This document shows positions 23,955 to 32,245 of a stretch of DNA of 41,145 bases, piece after piece. The DNA comes from Legionella santicrucis (GTDB taxonomy: Bacteria > Pseudomonadota > Gammaproteobacteria > Legionellales > Legionellaceae), in the NCBI RefSeq assembly GCF_001468135.1, contig NZ_LNYU01000002.1, forward strand, positions 1 through 41,145. The letters run 5' to 3'. Each line of letters opens with the position of its first letter. The stretch's first letter is position 1. The notes beneath the pieces are model-generated. The model saw only the letters and a list, made by a program, of their open reading frames with translations, was not told the origin of the DNA and searched no databases. Position numbers and translations under genes: made by a program.

Positions 23955-24770
23955 ATGTTACATACCAATTACTTAACTATTGATATGTTAAGACGTAAAG
24001 CACCATCAATCTTTACTCAAGAAAGTGCAGAGCACACCAGCGATAAATATCAACATATTTCAACCATCAATGTCATTGAAGGGTTAATGCAAGAAGGATT
24101 TTATCCAACATGGGCTCATCAAAGTAATTGTCGAATGGAAACTAAAAAAGCATTTACGAAGCACATGATCCGTTTTCGTCACCGTGATACAAAGCCATCT
24201 TTTACTCAATTATTTCCTGAGCTTGTTCTTGTTAATTCTCACAATGGCCTGTCTTCCTATCGTTTAAATGCAGGTGTATTTCGTCTTGTTTGCAGCAATG
24301 GTCTCGTAGCTGGCCATTCTTATGATGAACTGAGAGTGCGCCACCAGGGTGATATTGTTGGAAATATTATTGAGGGTACTTATAAAATTATCGAAGACTC
24401 ACAGTTAATGATTGAATCATCACATAAAATGGCTTCAGTAACGCTGGATCAACAAGAAAAGCAATTATTTGCAAACGCTGCACATACATTGCGATTTGAG
24501 GACAGTGAGATAGGAGGTGATATTGCGTCATCAAAATTGCTTGCTCCACGTAGAAGAGAAGAAGCAAACGCAAATGATTTATTTACAGTGTTTAATATTG
24601 TTCAAGAAAATGTTATCAAAGGTGGAGTAAGTGGGTACTCAAAGGATTCGCATGGTTATCCCAAGCGCTTTCGTACTCGTCAGGTAACAGGAATTGATCA
24701 GAGCATCAAATTAAATAAAGCTCTATGGACACTTGCTGAAAAAATGATGGAATTAAAAGGTGGGCAGTAA
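23955..24770 (+). CDS. DUF932 phage/plasmid-like protein
   Basis: A 271-residue DUF932 protein. This family is widespread on conjugative plasmids and phages, often annotated phage/plasmid-like protein, with no settled function. Family features visible: YQHISTINVIEGLMQEGFYP, FTKHMIRFRH, ELVLVNSHNGLSSYRLNAGV, then FRLVCSNGLV and the RHQGDIV segment. The start at 23955 has AAGGATAA at the right distance; an in-frame ATG at 23925 lies inside the conserved leader and is rejected. It has a strong promoter and is followed by a hairpin at 24790-24816, so it is probably expressed alone and at high level. Confidence 0.9.
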   Translation: MLHTNYLTIDMLRRKAPSIFTQESAEHTSDKYQHISTINVIEGLMQEGFYPTWAHQSNCRMETKKAFTKHMIRFRHRDTKPSFTQLFPELVLVNSHNGLSSYRLNAGVFRLVCSNGLVAGHSYDELRVRHQGDIVGNIIEGTYKIIEDSQLMIESSHKMASVTLDQQEKQLFANAAHTLRFEDSEIGGDIASSKLLAPRRREEANANDLFTVFNIVQENVIKGGVSGYSKDSHGYPKRFRTRQVTGIDQSIKLNKALWTLAEKMMELKGGQ

Positions 24771-24789
24771 CGATTAAATAGGCATGGTA

Positions 24790-24816
24790 TTGCGCCACCT
24801 GCATGAGGTGGTGCAA
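24790..24816 (+). terminator. Terminator-like hairpin after the DUF932 gene
   Basis: An 11-bp stem with one G-U pair (TTGCGCCACCT / AGGTGGTGCAA) and a 5-nt loop lies 19 nt after the stop codon. Only a short T stretch follows. Confidence 0.6.
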
Positions 24817-24868
24817 TTTAGTGATTATTCAAAAGTTGCTCTACTGACAAGTTAACAGGATGTTTAAA

Positions 24869-25084
24869 ATGAACAAACTCGAACAACAAATCGTTACAGC
24901 TTCTGTATTGGGTGCACATGCTTTTAAAAAAGGAATTCCTCCTACACCATGTCGCGATGCCAAATTGATGGCCATAATTAAAGGCCGTTTTTGTGCTGAA
25001 ACTCCAAACGGTGAGACCTGCACAACGGCTATATTGAGAGCATGGCTACGCGCCTGGAATTTGGCAAATCTATATAATAAATAA
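24869..25084 (+). CDS. Small conserved plasmid-type protein, 71 residues
   Basis: Function not recognised. The sequence reads QQIVTASVLGAHAFKKG then TPCRDAKLMAIIKG, with a C-terminal amphipathic part AILRAWLRAWNLANLY. The start at 24869 has AGGA about 8 bases upstream; an ATG at 24860 would add three residues. It lies between the DUF932 gene and the putative transfer origin. Confidence 0.6.
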   Translation: MNKLEQQIVTASVLGAHAFKKGIPPTPCRDAKLMAIIKGRFCAETPNGETCTTAILRAWLRAWNLANLYNK

Positions 25085-25203
25085 ACTATAAGGCGAACGC
25101 TCTATATCTAATTTAATTCTTTCTTTTTCATTAACTTTTTTGCGCTAATTTAAAGCCATAATTTCCCATCAATTTATTTTTGATTCGCATTATTGATGCG
25201 CTA

Positions 25204-25518
25204 TTAATAGCGATTAGTAAATGGATCGTAACTACTGCTGTAACTTGTAGAAGAAAAGAAACGATAATAGTCGTCATTGTTTCTTCTGAAATGGTCATTG
25301 CTGTGATTAGTTCCAAAAGAATTTCCGTTAACGTCAAGACAACCAATCATTGGAAGCCCAGTAGCCGGATTTATTCTTGTTTCATTTAATTGATTAGAAG
25401 AATTAAAAGTACGTTGCCTTTTAGCATATTCTATTTTTTCTTCTTCAGTCCACTCAGAATATGGGCGAAAATGAATGATCTTGGCAATTGTTTTTAAAAT
25501 CAGTTTAATCAAGTTCAT
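25204..25518 (-). CDS. Small unknown protein next to the putative oriT
   Basis: A 104-residue protein not recognised by family. It starts with an amphipathic or membrane-associated helix (MNLIKLILKTIAKIIHF), then a charged region, and ends in a Ser/Tyr-rich low-complexity tail. The ATG is preceded by AATAAGGATA, the same ribosome-binding leader element as the mirrored promoter pair. It is transcribed away from the AT-rich intergenic region. Confidence 0.55.
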   Translation of the reverse strand: MNLIKLILKTIAKIIHFRPYSEWTEEEKIEYAKRQRTFNSSNQLNETRINPATGLPMIGCLDVNGNSFGTNHSNDHFRRNNDDYYRFFSSTSYSSSYDPFTNRY

Positions 25519-25990
25519 GTTAAAAATATCCTTATTTTGGATTATATCCCGCGTAATTTAATTATAAAAAATAAAATCACATACTCGCAATTTATTGTGC
25601 GCTCTTATTACCAAATAATTTAAATCTAAAAATATAAAAACACCCATTGAATACACATCACAAGAATCTAGAATAACACGAAACAAACACACCCCTCGCC
25701 ATTAGCATGGCATAAATAATTTTACATAATATTCAATGGCTTAGATGCAATCTTGGTTTTTAAATTTTACATTAGTCTCAATTTTCTATAGGTGTGCATC
25801 CACTCTTTAATATTAATCAATAAGTTATAATAAATCAACACCCAATGCACACCTATATATTTCTCTAATAACACTGTAAAATTAACAAAACACACCTATT
25901 AAACACCTAAAAAGCGATGGTATAATAGCTTCTAAAATAATCTAAACCCACGTACTAAAGTGCACATAAAAAATTTACAAAGAGGATTTT
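25519..25990. other. Putative origin of transfer (oriT) region
   Basis: A 472-bp AT-rich gene-free region before a traM-like gene, the place where F-type plasmids have oriT. It holds a perfect 12-bp inverted repeat, ATAGGTGTGCAT at 25788-25799 and its complement at 25845-25856, with a further half-like copy ACACACCTATT at 25890-25900, and a 10-bp inverted repeat at 25644-25653/25730-25739. GGTGTG resembles the sequence around the F nic site (GGTGTGG), so a nick near 25791-25797 is conceivable. Identification rests on position and repeats only. Confidence 0.5.
25899..25926 (+). promoter_or_regulatory. Promoter of the traM-like gene
   Basis: TATAAT at 25921-25926 with an extended -10 (TGG just before it) and a weak TTAAAC -35 at 25899-25904. 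It overlaps ACACCT repeats, consistent with autoregulation by a TraM-like protein. Confidence 0.55.
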
Positions 25991-26359
25991 ATGCCTAAGG
26001 CTTATTGCTACCTGAATCAAAAAACAATTGACCAGCTTGAAATAATTAAAAGGGATGAAGAGCACGATTCAGCGTCTCAAACCATGAAGGAAATGATTGA
26101 ATTAGGTATTAAAGTTTATCTCCATAATAAAGAAAATCCAGGGCTTAATGAGGAAGAAAAAAGACGTTTAGAAAAAGAAGAGGAATTAAATCGTCAACAC
26201 ACTACTCATCTTTTAAGATTACTGGCAATAAGCGCTGATATATTTCGTTGTGTCTGTGATAAAAATAAACTTCCTGAAGGATCGGAAAATGCAGAGGAGC
26301 ATATAGCAACAATTAAAAAGAAAGTAGATAATTTCATTGAGGGATATATCAATAATTAA
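25991..26359 (+). CDS. traM: TraM-like relaxosome protein
   Basis: A 122-residue protein with the layout of F-plasmid TraM. A short N-terminal ribbon-helix-helix part (MPKAYCYLNQKTIDQLEIIK, then MKEMIELGIKVYL, which parallels the LELGLRVYE of F TraM) is followed by a helical C-terminal tetramerisation part (THLLRLLAISADIF and an acidic end). TraM binds sites at oriT and contacts the TraD tail, linking the relaxosome to the channel. The start has AGAGGA upstream. It lies directly next to the putative oriT but convergent with traI, unlike F where traM heads the transfer region. Sequence identity to TraM seems low, so the call rests on pattern and context. Confidence 0.7.
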   Translation: MPKAYCYLNQKTIDQLEIIKRDEEHDSASQTMKEMIELGIKVYLHNKENPGLNEEEKRRLEKEEELNRQHTTHLLRLLAISADIFRCVCDKNKLPEGSENAEEHIATIKKKVDNFIEGYINN

Positions 26360-26406
26360 TTAGGCTGGAGAGGAGAGTATATATTTTTTACGTAATTCAC
26401 GGAAAA

Positions 26407-29400
26407 TTAATATATCTCCATTTCTTCTCGCTGAAGTGCTTTAATTTTTTCAATAGATTTATTTTTATTCTCAGAAATATCTACCCTCATTTGTTGTGAA
26501 ATTGATTCAAGACATTTTTTAATTTGCTCTTTATTCACATCAATTTTGTTAGTGGTTCCCATAATTTTATCGATGTTCATCGCTTTATTTAATGATTCAA
26601 CAACACCTTGTACGCCACTTTTTTTATTCACATCATTGAAGTCTTTGCCACGAATAGGCATGGCAATTTCAACCACTTTTCCATGCTGTTTTAATCGTTC
26701 AATAGCTTGAATAATTACTTTATCTTCTTTAATGGGTTTGAGATCATTATCAAGACAAAGAACGACTCTATTTGTAAGAAGAGCCATATCAATATTTAGA
26801 AAATTGCTCTTTCCAAGAGTGGCGATAACACGTTCCGTTTGGGCTGCATCACGAATACTCAAACCTGTTTCAACCCCTTCTGCAAGATAAGTAACACACT
26901 CTTTCTCTTTTCCTTCATTTAAAATGACTCCAGCACCTATTTTTGCCCCATAGGTTTTCTTGGATTTTATGTTAATAGCCGCTTTATTTCCCGTTTTTGG
27001 ATCCAGGTAGACAGCTTCAACTGCAACTACATTGTTGTCTTTATCTCGTGCAATATTTAATAATGCTGGTCTGTATTTTACTGCCTCGGTGCTCTTGGTA
27101 TAGACTTTCGGATGATAACGAATATTTTCACCTGAAATATTATGAATTTTCCTAATTTCTTTTAGATAAATTTCTGCGATTGTTCCTGATACAGGTTTTG
27201 ATTCTTGCGCTAATTGCTTTCCATAGTTTTGGGTTTTACTTAAACCTTCTGGTTGCTTTTCTTTATTTGGCTTAGAATTTTGTGGTATGGATGTAATTGT
27301 TTTCCTTAAATCATCACCAGTTAATTTTGCCGCGTAAGCGAGGCTTTCTTTAAAATTTAGATTTAATGTTTTTTGAATTAAATGCAGCAAATTTCCTTTT
27401 TCCAAGGTTTCAAAATTAAACCACGTCCCTCTTTTTTCACCGCTCAAACAAAAGGTTAAACTGCCGTTAGTACCGTATCGATACTCCTTATTTGAAGATA
27501 AAGTACGATTAGGCTGGCCAAGAAGCGATTCAATAACAAGCTCTGCATGATGGGATAAATTTTGTGATAGGGTATGGGTATCATATTGAATGATTGGCTC
27601 CTTTATGGGGGATTGATTACGTACGCGTTTTTGGGATTCGGACAACGTGGTATTTTGGCTTCTTTTGATTTTAGAACCCAATCGATTTAATGCTTCCAGG
27701 CTTGAGCTTTTTTCAGGATTAATGCGCAATTGTTTTTTTAATTTTTGAATGTCATCGGTATAAATCATGGCATGTAATGAACCACGCGTAACCATAATGT
27801 AAAATGAACGCAGATGATTGACCTTGGCATTGCCTGTTTCTGCTACACCAATAACAAAAGGGGATGATGCACCTTGGATGGAATAACTTGTAGCAGTATA
27901 ACTATAATCCCAATGAGTATCTTTCATCTCATTTTTTTGCAATACATGTTCAATACCCTGGTTATCTTTCACCGTAAATGATTCTTGCCGTACGCTCGTT
28001 ACTTGTACCCGTTCATTGGCAAAACGGCCTAACGCTTTATCAGATTTCTTAAAATGAATTTTCTCTCCAACAGAAATTTTGCCTGGCAAGGATTGAAACA
28101 ACTCAATGTTCCAGTCTTTATTTTCCTTTTCAGGAATAAAGAGCACTTTATTTCCTTTTTGATCATTCAAAATCACGACTTTGGCTTGTTCATCGATTGA
28201 AACCACCTTGAAATACTGCTCTGCCTTTTTCAAAAAATGCTCCCCTTTTCCTAGGCAATCACGATAGGTTTCACAGTGATAAAGTTCTGCAGTGGTGTAG
28301 TTGGTACTTAATAAGCGAGGAACTACCCTATTTTCAGATCCTAGAGTAGATTCTTCAATTAAAGCATCTCGAATGAGGTTATTGGCAATTTCTCGATTTT
28401 TATTCTCATGAATAATGACAATGGTCTTATCGCGACATTCGGGTGTGCGTGATAAATAATCACCTACAGCCAGAGCAATTGGGCTTTTTTGGCTTAATTG
28501 TTCACTAAAACTGGCTTTTAAGGACTCTTTCTGCAGCGATTGGAATGGCTCTTTATTCCCTGATTCAATAACCGAAGATTTTAGTTCATGATAAGGACTA
28601 TCGGCATGGTTCCTCTCAATCAGATTCAAAGACAATGAGCTCAATTGAACCAATGCCTTATCTTCTTCCCCACCAATCAACGTTTCAATTGCACTTTTAT
28701 ATTCTTCGACTTGCTGTCTCACCAAAGCGTCCATCCACGCAACTTGAATACTTCCCTCCTGCATTAATATTTTGCTTGGTTTTCCACTTTCAATACTTTG
28801 ATGTTGGCTTATATCCCCCATGAGCACACAACGCGCCCCTGAATCTTTAACTTTTTGCACGAGACTCGCAAAATCACGATTGGATACCATGGAGGACTCA
28901 TCAAGCAATACTAAAGACTTATGTGTTAAGGTTGCTTCTTGCTCTTGTTCCATCAGAAAGCTTTTTAAGGTTTGCCCTTGGATTCCTAATGCCCTCATTT
29001 CCTTCACAGCTTGATGGGTAGGAGCTACTGCGATGAGCTCAATGCCTTCAGAGGCCATAGATTGTGCTTGATTCATGCAATCAATGGCTGTGCGAGTCAT
29101 GGTTGTTTTTCCAGTTCCAGCATAACCTTGAATGATAATAAATTGATCGGGTGTGGTTGTAATTAATTCGCAAGCCTCCTTTTGTTCTTTAGTAAGTGGA
29201 GTGGTCATTAATTGCTTTTGAACCTCTTCACGGCTCATCAAAGGCTTAACCGCATTAATTCCTGATTTCACTGTGTTAATAATTGATTCTTCGAATAAAA
29301 CTGCTTCCTTTGTTGTTAACAAACTCTTTTTCCCTGAAATTAAAGAACCGCTTGCGATTAGGCTATCTACCGTATCGTTCAATTCACCAAACCCAGATTT

Positions 29401-32232
29401 ACCAAGAGCTTTATTAATCGCTACTTTAAGCAAATCAGCGCGTGAAAATGCTGCTTCCCGCTCAGAAAGATGTGCAATAGCAAAGCTTAATGCTTTTTCG
29501 CTTTCAGTTTTTATGGGTTTATCAAAAGACAAATGCATTAACGCTTCTTCTAGCGTTTTTAATAATTCTGAAGTGGTTGCATGATTAATAAGAGATATCC
29601 CATGATTGGTTTTTGCAGCATCTAACGTTAGGGAGAGTGCTGAAGTTTTGGAGGTTGTTTTTAAGGCATAGCGATTGGCTTTATCAACATCATCAGTAAT
29701 AATATTTAATTCTTTTTTGCTTGACTCCGATAACAAGGACATGGTGTTTTTCTTAAACGCATAAGCCGGAAGCGTAATGATTGTTTGCTCTACAGGTTTA
29801 AAATCCTCGGCATAGATTGTTTTGGCATAGTCGTAACTCAAAGGAAAATTCTTCTCAGAATCCGTTATTAAATGAATCGTATTTTTTCCATTTTTTATTT
29901 TTATCCCATGCCGAGTAAACGCGGATACTTCATACTGAGTACCGAGTTTTATTCCTTCAAAACTAAGAGTTCCTGTCGCAATTAACTTATCCCCTATCCC
30001 AACAGATAGTGGGGTTTGCTCATAGACGTGTGCCGATTTTGAAATCGATTGAGGAGACAAGGTCGACTTAATGCCGTGATGATCACGAACAACTAATTGA
30101 TTTTCTTGTTCATGAATGCCAAGCACCGTCCATTTTTTAAAACCTGCACGCGAATTTTGAATTAACACCCATCCTTGTTCATAGCTTTTGGCCAATTTCT
30201 TTTCACTATCCGTGAGTGTTAGACGAGTTAAGGTATGAATCACTTTTTCATGAGATGAAAGTTCGCCCCTCTCTTTAAGTTGGGCGCGAATCATCTCATT
30301 GATCTCTTTAGATTCGAGCTTTGAAACCGTTAGCACACGTGTACTGCGTCTTTGATTCAAAGGTAAATCGCAAACCATTTGCGCTGTTTTTAAAAGCCGT
30401 GCCTCATTGGTTTTTGCTTCAATGAGATTAATATGAGCGTTTAAAGACGGTTTATCCTCAACCTCCAATGTTGTTACCCGAGCCTTATTGAGCAGATCGG
30501 GAATATCCGATTTAAAACCCAATAAAGCGTGTGATTTCTCCAGAAGCACCACTTTAGCCTGACGCCTGTCAGCAATGGTTAGTAACGTGTTCATCTCATC
30601 AGCAGACAGGCGTTGGACATCATCGACTATAAATAATTCCCGCCCTTTTTTACTCTTGAAAAATGGAAGTTTATGTTCTGATTCATGGCGATAATTAAAT
30701 CCTGAAACAGTTTCACATAAATCCTCTTTCCCAATAGATAAAACCCACTGCCACAAAGTTGATGGAGATTTAGTCATTTCTTGATTCGTACGCAATGTAC
30801 TTAATTGGATTGGACTCAATATACGAATTTTTTTCGAATCTTCTGCATAATCAATCAGAGTGCTTAAAAACTCACGAGATACAGCACTTTGTTGTTTAAT
30901 CCGAATAATGCCCTCTTTAGAGGATAAGGCTTGAGTCACAACAGTTTGAATTGATTGATTTCCCGTTAATTCATTGATTTTATCCTGATTTCGCGGTATC
31001 GATTTTGTTTGTGGTTTAAAGCTTGATATTTTATTAACAAGTTCACGCTCCTTATTGATGAGCGTTTGCGTAGTAAAACTTCTGTCTTCTGCATCAAGAG
31101 CAATAAGGTTTTTTGTTTTAATCTCATGATCAATTTGTGCCATCAATGTTTCAAGACGCTGTTCTCCTAATGAAAAATAAAGACTGCTTTGTAATAAATC
31201 TTGATAAGTAAACTTTAGTTTTTTATCTTCAAGATGAGCTATGGCTTCTTTGACTGCCCTACTCATTTCTTGGTTATTCGTCTGGTTCTCTTCGCTTGCG
31301 TTAAACTCCTTAGTTTGTCCTTTTAAACGTTCAAGATAAGTGGACGGGTTAATGCCTAATGTCTTGCTTTCTTCTGTCCAACGCTGCCGTAAAATCTCAG
31401 GATCTACATGCTCTTTTGCTTTTCGAGAGTGAAGTGTTGCTCTGTCATAGGCTTTTAACGAGTCAGAATGCATTTCCTGAACATGCTCTTCAATTTGTGA
31501 GCGGCGTTTCGACATTCTTTGCAATAATTGTTGATCAAAATGTTTTATTTCAAATAAACCATGGGCATCACCTGTGTGCTCAATTTCCAATCCCATTTGG
31601 TTTAGACCTAATGCAAGTTCTGAACGATAGACCAGGCCTAATAAAATCTGGTTGTCCATAATCCATTCCATAGTACCGTGATTACGGCTGATATCAGAAG
31701 CCAAAGCGCGCCAATTACCATCAAGACGCTCGGTGACATTCATTAACAAGGCATGCACATGAAGCTGGGGATCGCATTCTCGTGAGGTATCATGAAGAAT
31801 TGTTGCAAAGCACAAATTCCCTGTTTTTTCATATGCCACACCCTCTTTTCCTGACTTTCGGGCAGAGGCTGCTTCCTTTTCAATAAACTTTAATACTGTT
31901 TTTACTGCATTTAAATGTAACTCGATAAACTCATTATGTCCTGAAACCAATGCAAGATAAGAGACTGACTTTGGCGCTGAAAAAGTTAAGTCATATCCTC
32001 CACGATGGTTGATTTCACCGCTTTTGGATTTAAGTCCAATGACATCACCACTGGGTAAAATTCCGCCAACAACGGCTTTTAGTGTATGTTCATCCACCTC
32101 ACCCAATAGGTTTTGTTTTGCAGCACTTTTCCCAACCCATTCTGTAGTTAATTGGCTTCTAAAATAATAGTTTTCTTTATCAAAATAATAACTTGGGTTT
32201 CTAATAGGTTTTATTTGTAAACTTAGCATCAT
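26407..32232 (-). CDS. traI: TraI relaxase-helicase with C-terminal Toprim domain
   Basis: A 1941-residue MOBF relaxase-helicase that would nick oriT, stay covalently bound to the 5' end and unwind the transferred strand. The relaxase domain (about 1-310) has tyrosine pairs Y15/Y16 and Y22/Y23 and the His triad H147, H158 and H160 (HDTSRECDPQLHVH). A degenerate helicase copy occupies about 420-800. The active RecD-like helicase has Walker A GYAGTGKTT near residue 1035 and Walker B LVLLDESS near 1110, and ends with the SYSIQGASS motif near 1450. Beyond about 1560 comes an extra part absent from F TraI (1756 residues): a primase-like RYGTNGSL/GTWFNFE segment and a Toprim-like core with YLAEGVETGLSI and VVLCLDND (about 1780-1830). 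It may prime the complementary strand, by inference. It follows traD by 13 nt. Confidence 0.95.
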   Translation of the reverse strand: MMLSLQIKPIRNPSYYFDKENYYFRSQLTTEWVGKSAAKQNLLGEVDEHTLKAVVGGILPSGDVIGLKSKSGEINHRGGYDLTFSAPKSVSYLALVSGHNEFIELHLNAVKTVLKFIEKEAASARKSGKEGVAYEKTGNLCFATILHDTSRECDPQLHVHALLMNVTERLDGNWRALASDISRNHGTMEWIMDNQILLGLVYRSELALGLNQMGLEIEHTGDAHGLFEIKHFDQQLLQRMSKRRSQIEEHVQEMHSDSLKAYDRATLHSRKAKEHVDPEILRQRWTEESKTLGINPSTYLERLKGQTKEFNASEENQTNNQEMSRAVKEAIAHLEDKKLKFTYQDLLQSSLYFSLGEQRLETLMAQIDHEIKTKNLIALDAEDRSFTTQTLINKERELVNKISSFKPQTKSIPRNQDKINELTGNQSIQTVVTQALSSKEGIIRIKQQSAVSREFLSTLIDYAEDSKKIRILSPIQLSTLRTNQEMTKSPSTLWQWVLSIGKEDLCETVSGFNYRHESEHKLPFFKSKKGRELFIVDDVQRLSADEMNTLLTIADRRQAKVVLLEKSHALLGFKSDIPDLLNKARVTTLEVEDKPSLNAHINLIEAKTNEARLLKTAQMVCDLPLNQRRSTRVLTVSKLESKEINEMIRAQLKERGELSSHEKVIHTLTRLTLTDSEKKLAKSYEQGWVLIQNSRAGFKKWTVLGIHEQENQLVVRDHHGIKSTLSPQSISKSAHVYEQTPLSVGIGDKLIATGTLSFEGIKLGTQYEVSAFTRHGIKIKNGKNTIHLITDSEKNFPLSYDYAKTIYAEDFKPVEQTIITLPAYAFKKNTMSLLSESSKKELNIITDDVDKANRYALKTTSKTSALSLTLDAAKTNHGISLINHATTSELLKTLEEALMHLSFDKPIKTESEKALSFAIAHLSEREAAFSRADLLKVAINKALGKSGFGELNDTVDSLIASGSLISGKKSLLTTKEAVLFEESIINTVKSGINAVKPLMSREEVQKQLMTTPLTKEQKEACELITTTPDQFIIIQGYAGTGKTTMTRTAIDCMNQAQSMASEGIELIAVAPTHQAVKEMRALGIQGQTLKSFLMEQEQEATLTHKSLVLLDESSMVSNRDFASLVQKVKDSGARCVLMGDISQHQSIESGKPSKILMQEGSIQVAWMDALVRQQVEEYKSAIETLIGGEEDKALVQLSSLSLNLIERNHADSPYHELKSSVIESGNKEPFQSLQKESLKASFSEQLSQKSPIALAVGDYLSRTPECRDKTIVIIHENKNREIANNLIRDALIEESTLGSENRVVPRLLSTNYTTAELYHCETYRDCLGKGEHFLKKAEQYFKVVSIDEQAKVVILNDQKGNKVLFIPEKENKDWNIELFQSLPGKISVGEKIHFKKSDKALGRFANERVQVTSVRQESFTVKDNQGIEHVLQKNEMKDTHWDYSYTATSYSIQGASSPFVIGVAETGNAKVNHLRSFYIMVTRGSLHAMIYTDDIQKLKKQLRINPEKSSSLEALNRLGSKIKRSQNTTLSESQKRVRNQSPIKEPIIQYDTHTLSQNLSHHAELVIESLLGQPNRTLSSNKEYRYGTNGSLTFCLSGEKRGTWFNFETLEKGNLLHLIQKTLNLNFKESLAYAAKLTGDDLRKTITSIPQNSKPNKEKQPEGLSKTQNYGKQLAQESKPVSGTIAEIYLKEIRKIHNISGENIRYHPKVYTKSTEAVKYRPALLNIARDKDNNVVAVEAVYLDPKTGNKAAINIKSKKTYGAKIGAGVILNEGKEKECVTYLAEGVETGLSIRDAAQTERVIATLGKSNFLNIDMALLTNRVVLCLDNDLKPIKEDKVIIQAIERLKQHGKVVEIAMPIRGKDFNDVNKKSGVQGVVESLNKAMNIDKIMGTTNKIDVNKEQIKKCLESISQQMRVDISENKNKSIEKIKALQREEMEIY

Positions 32233-32245
32233 GCATCCTCAAGGC

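Noticed and set aside
25600..25920. CRISPR-like or iteron-like array in the AT-rich region
   Set aside because: The ACACC-type repeats are short and irregular in spacing, without regular spacers; an oriT with protein-binding sites explains them better.
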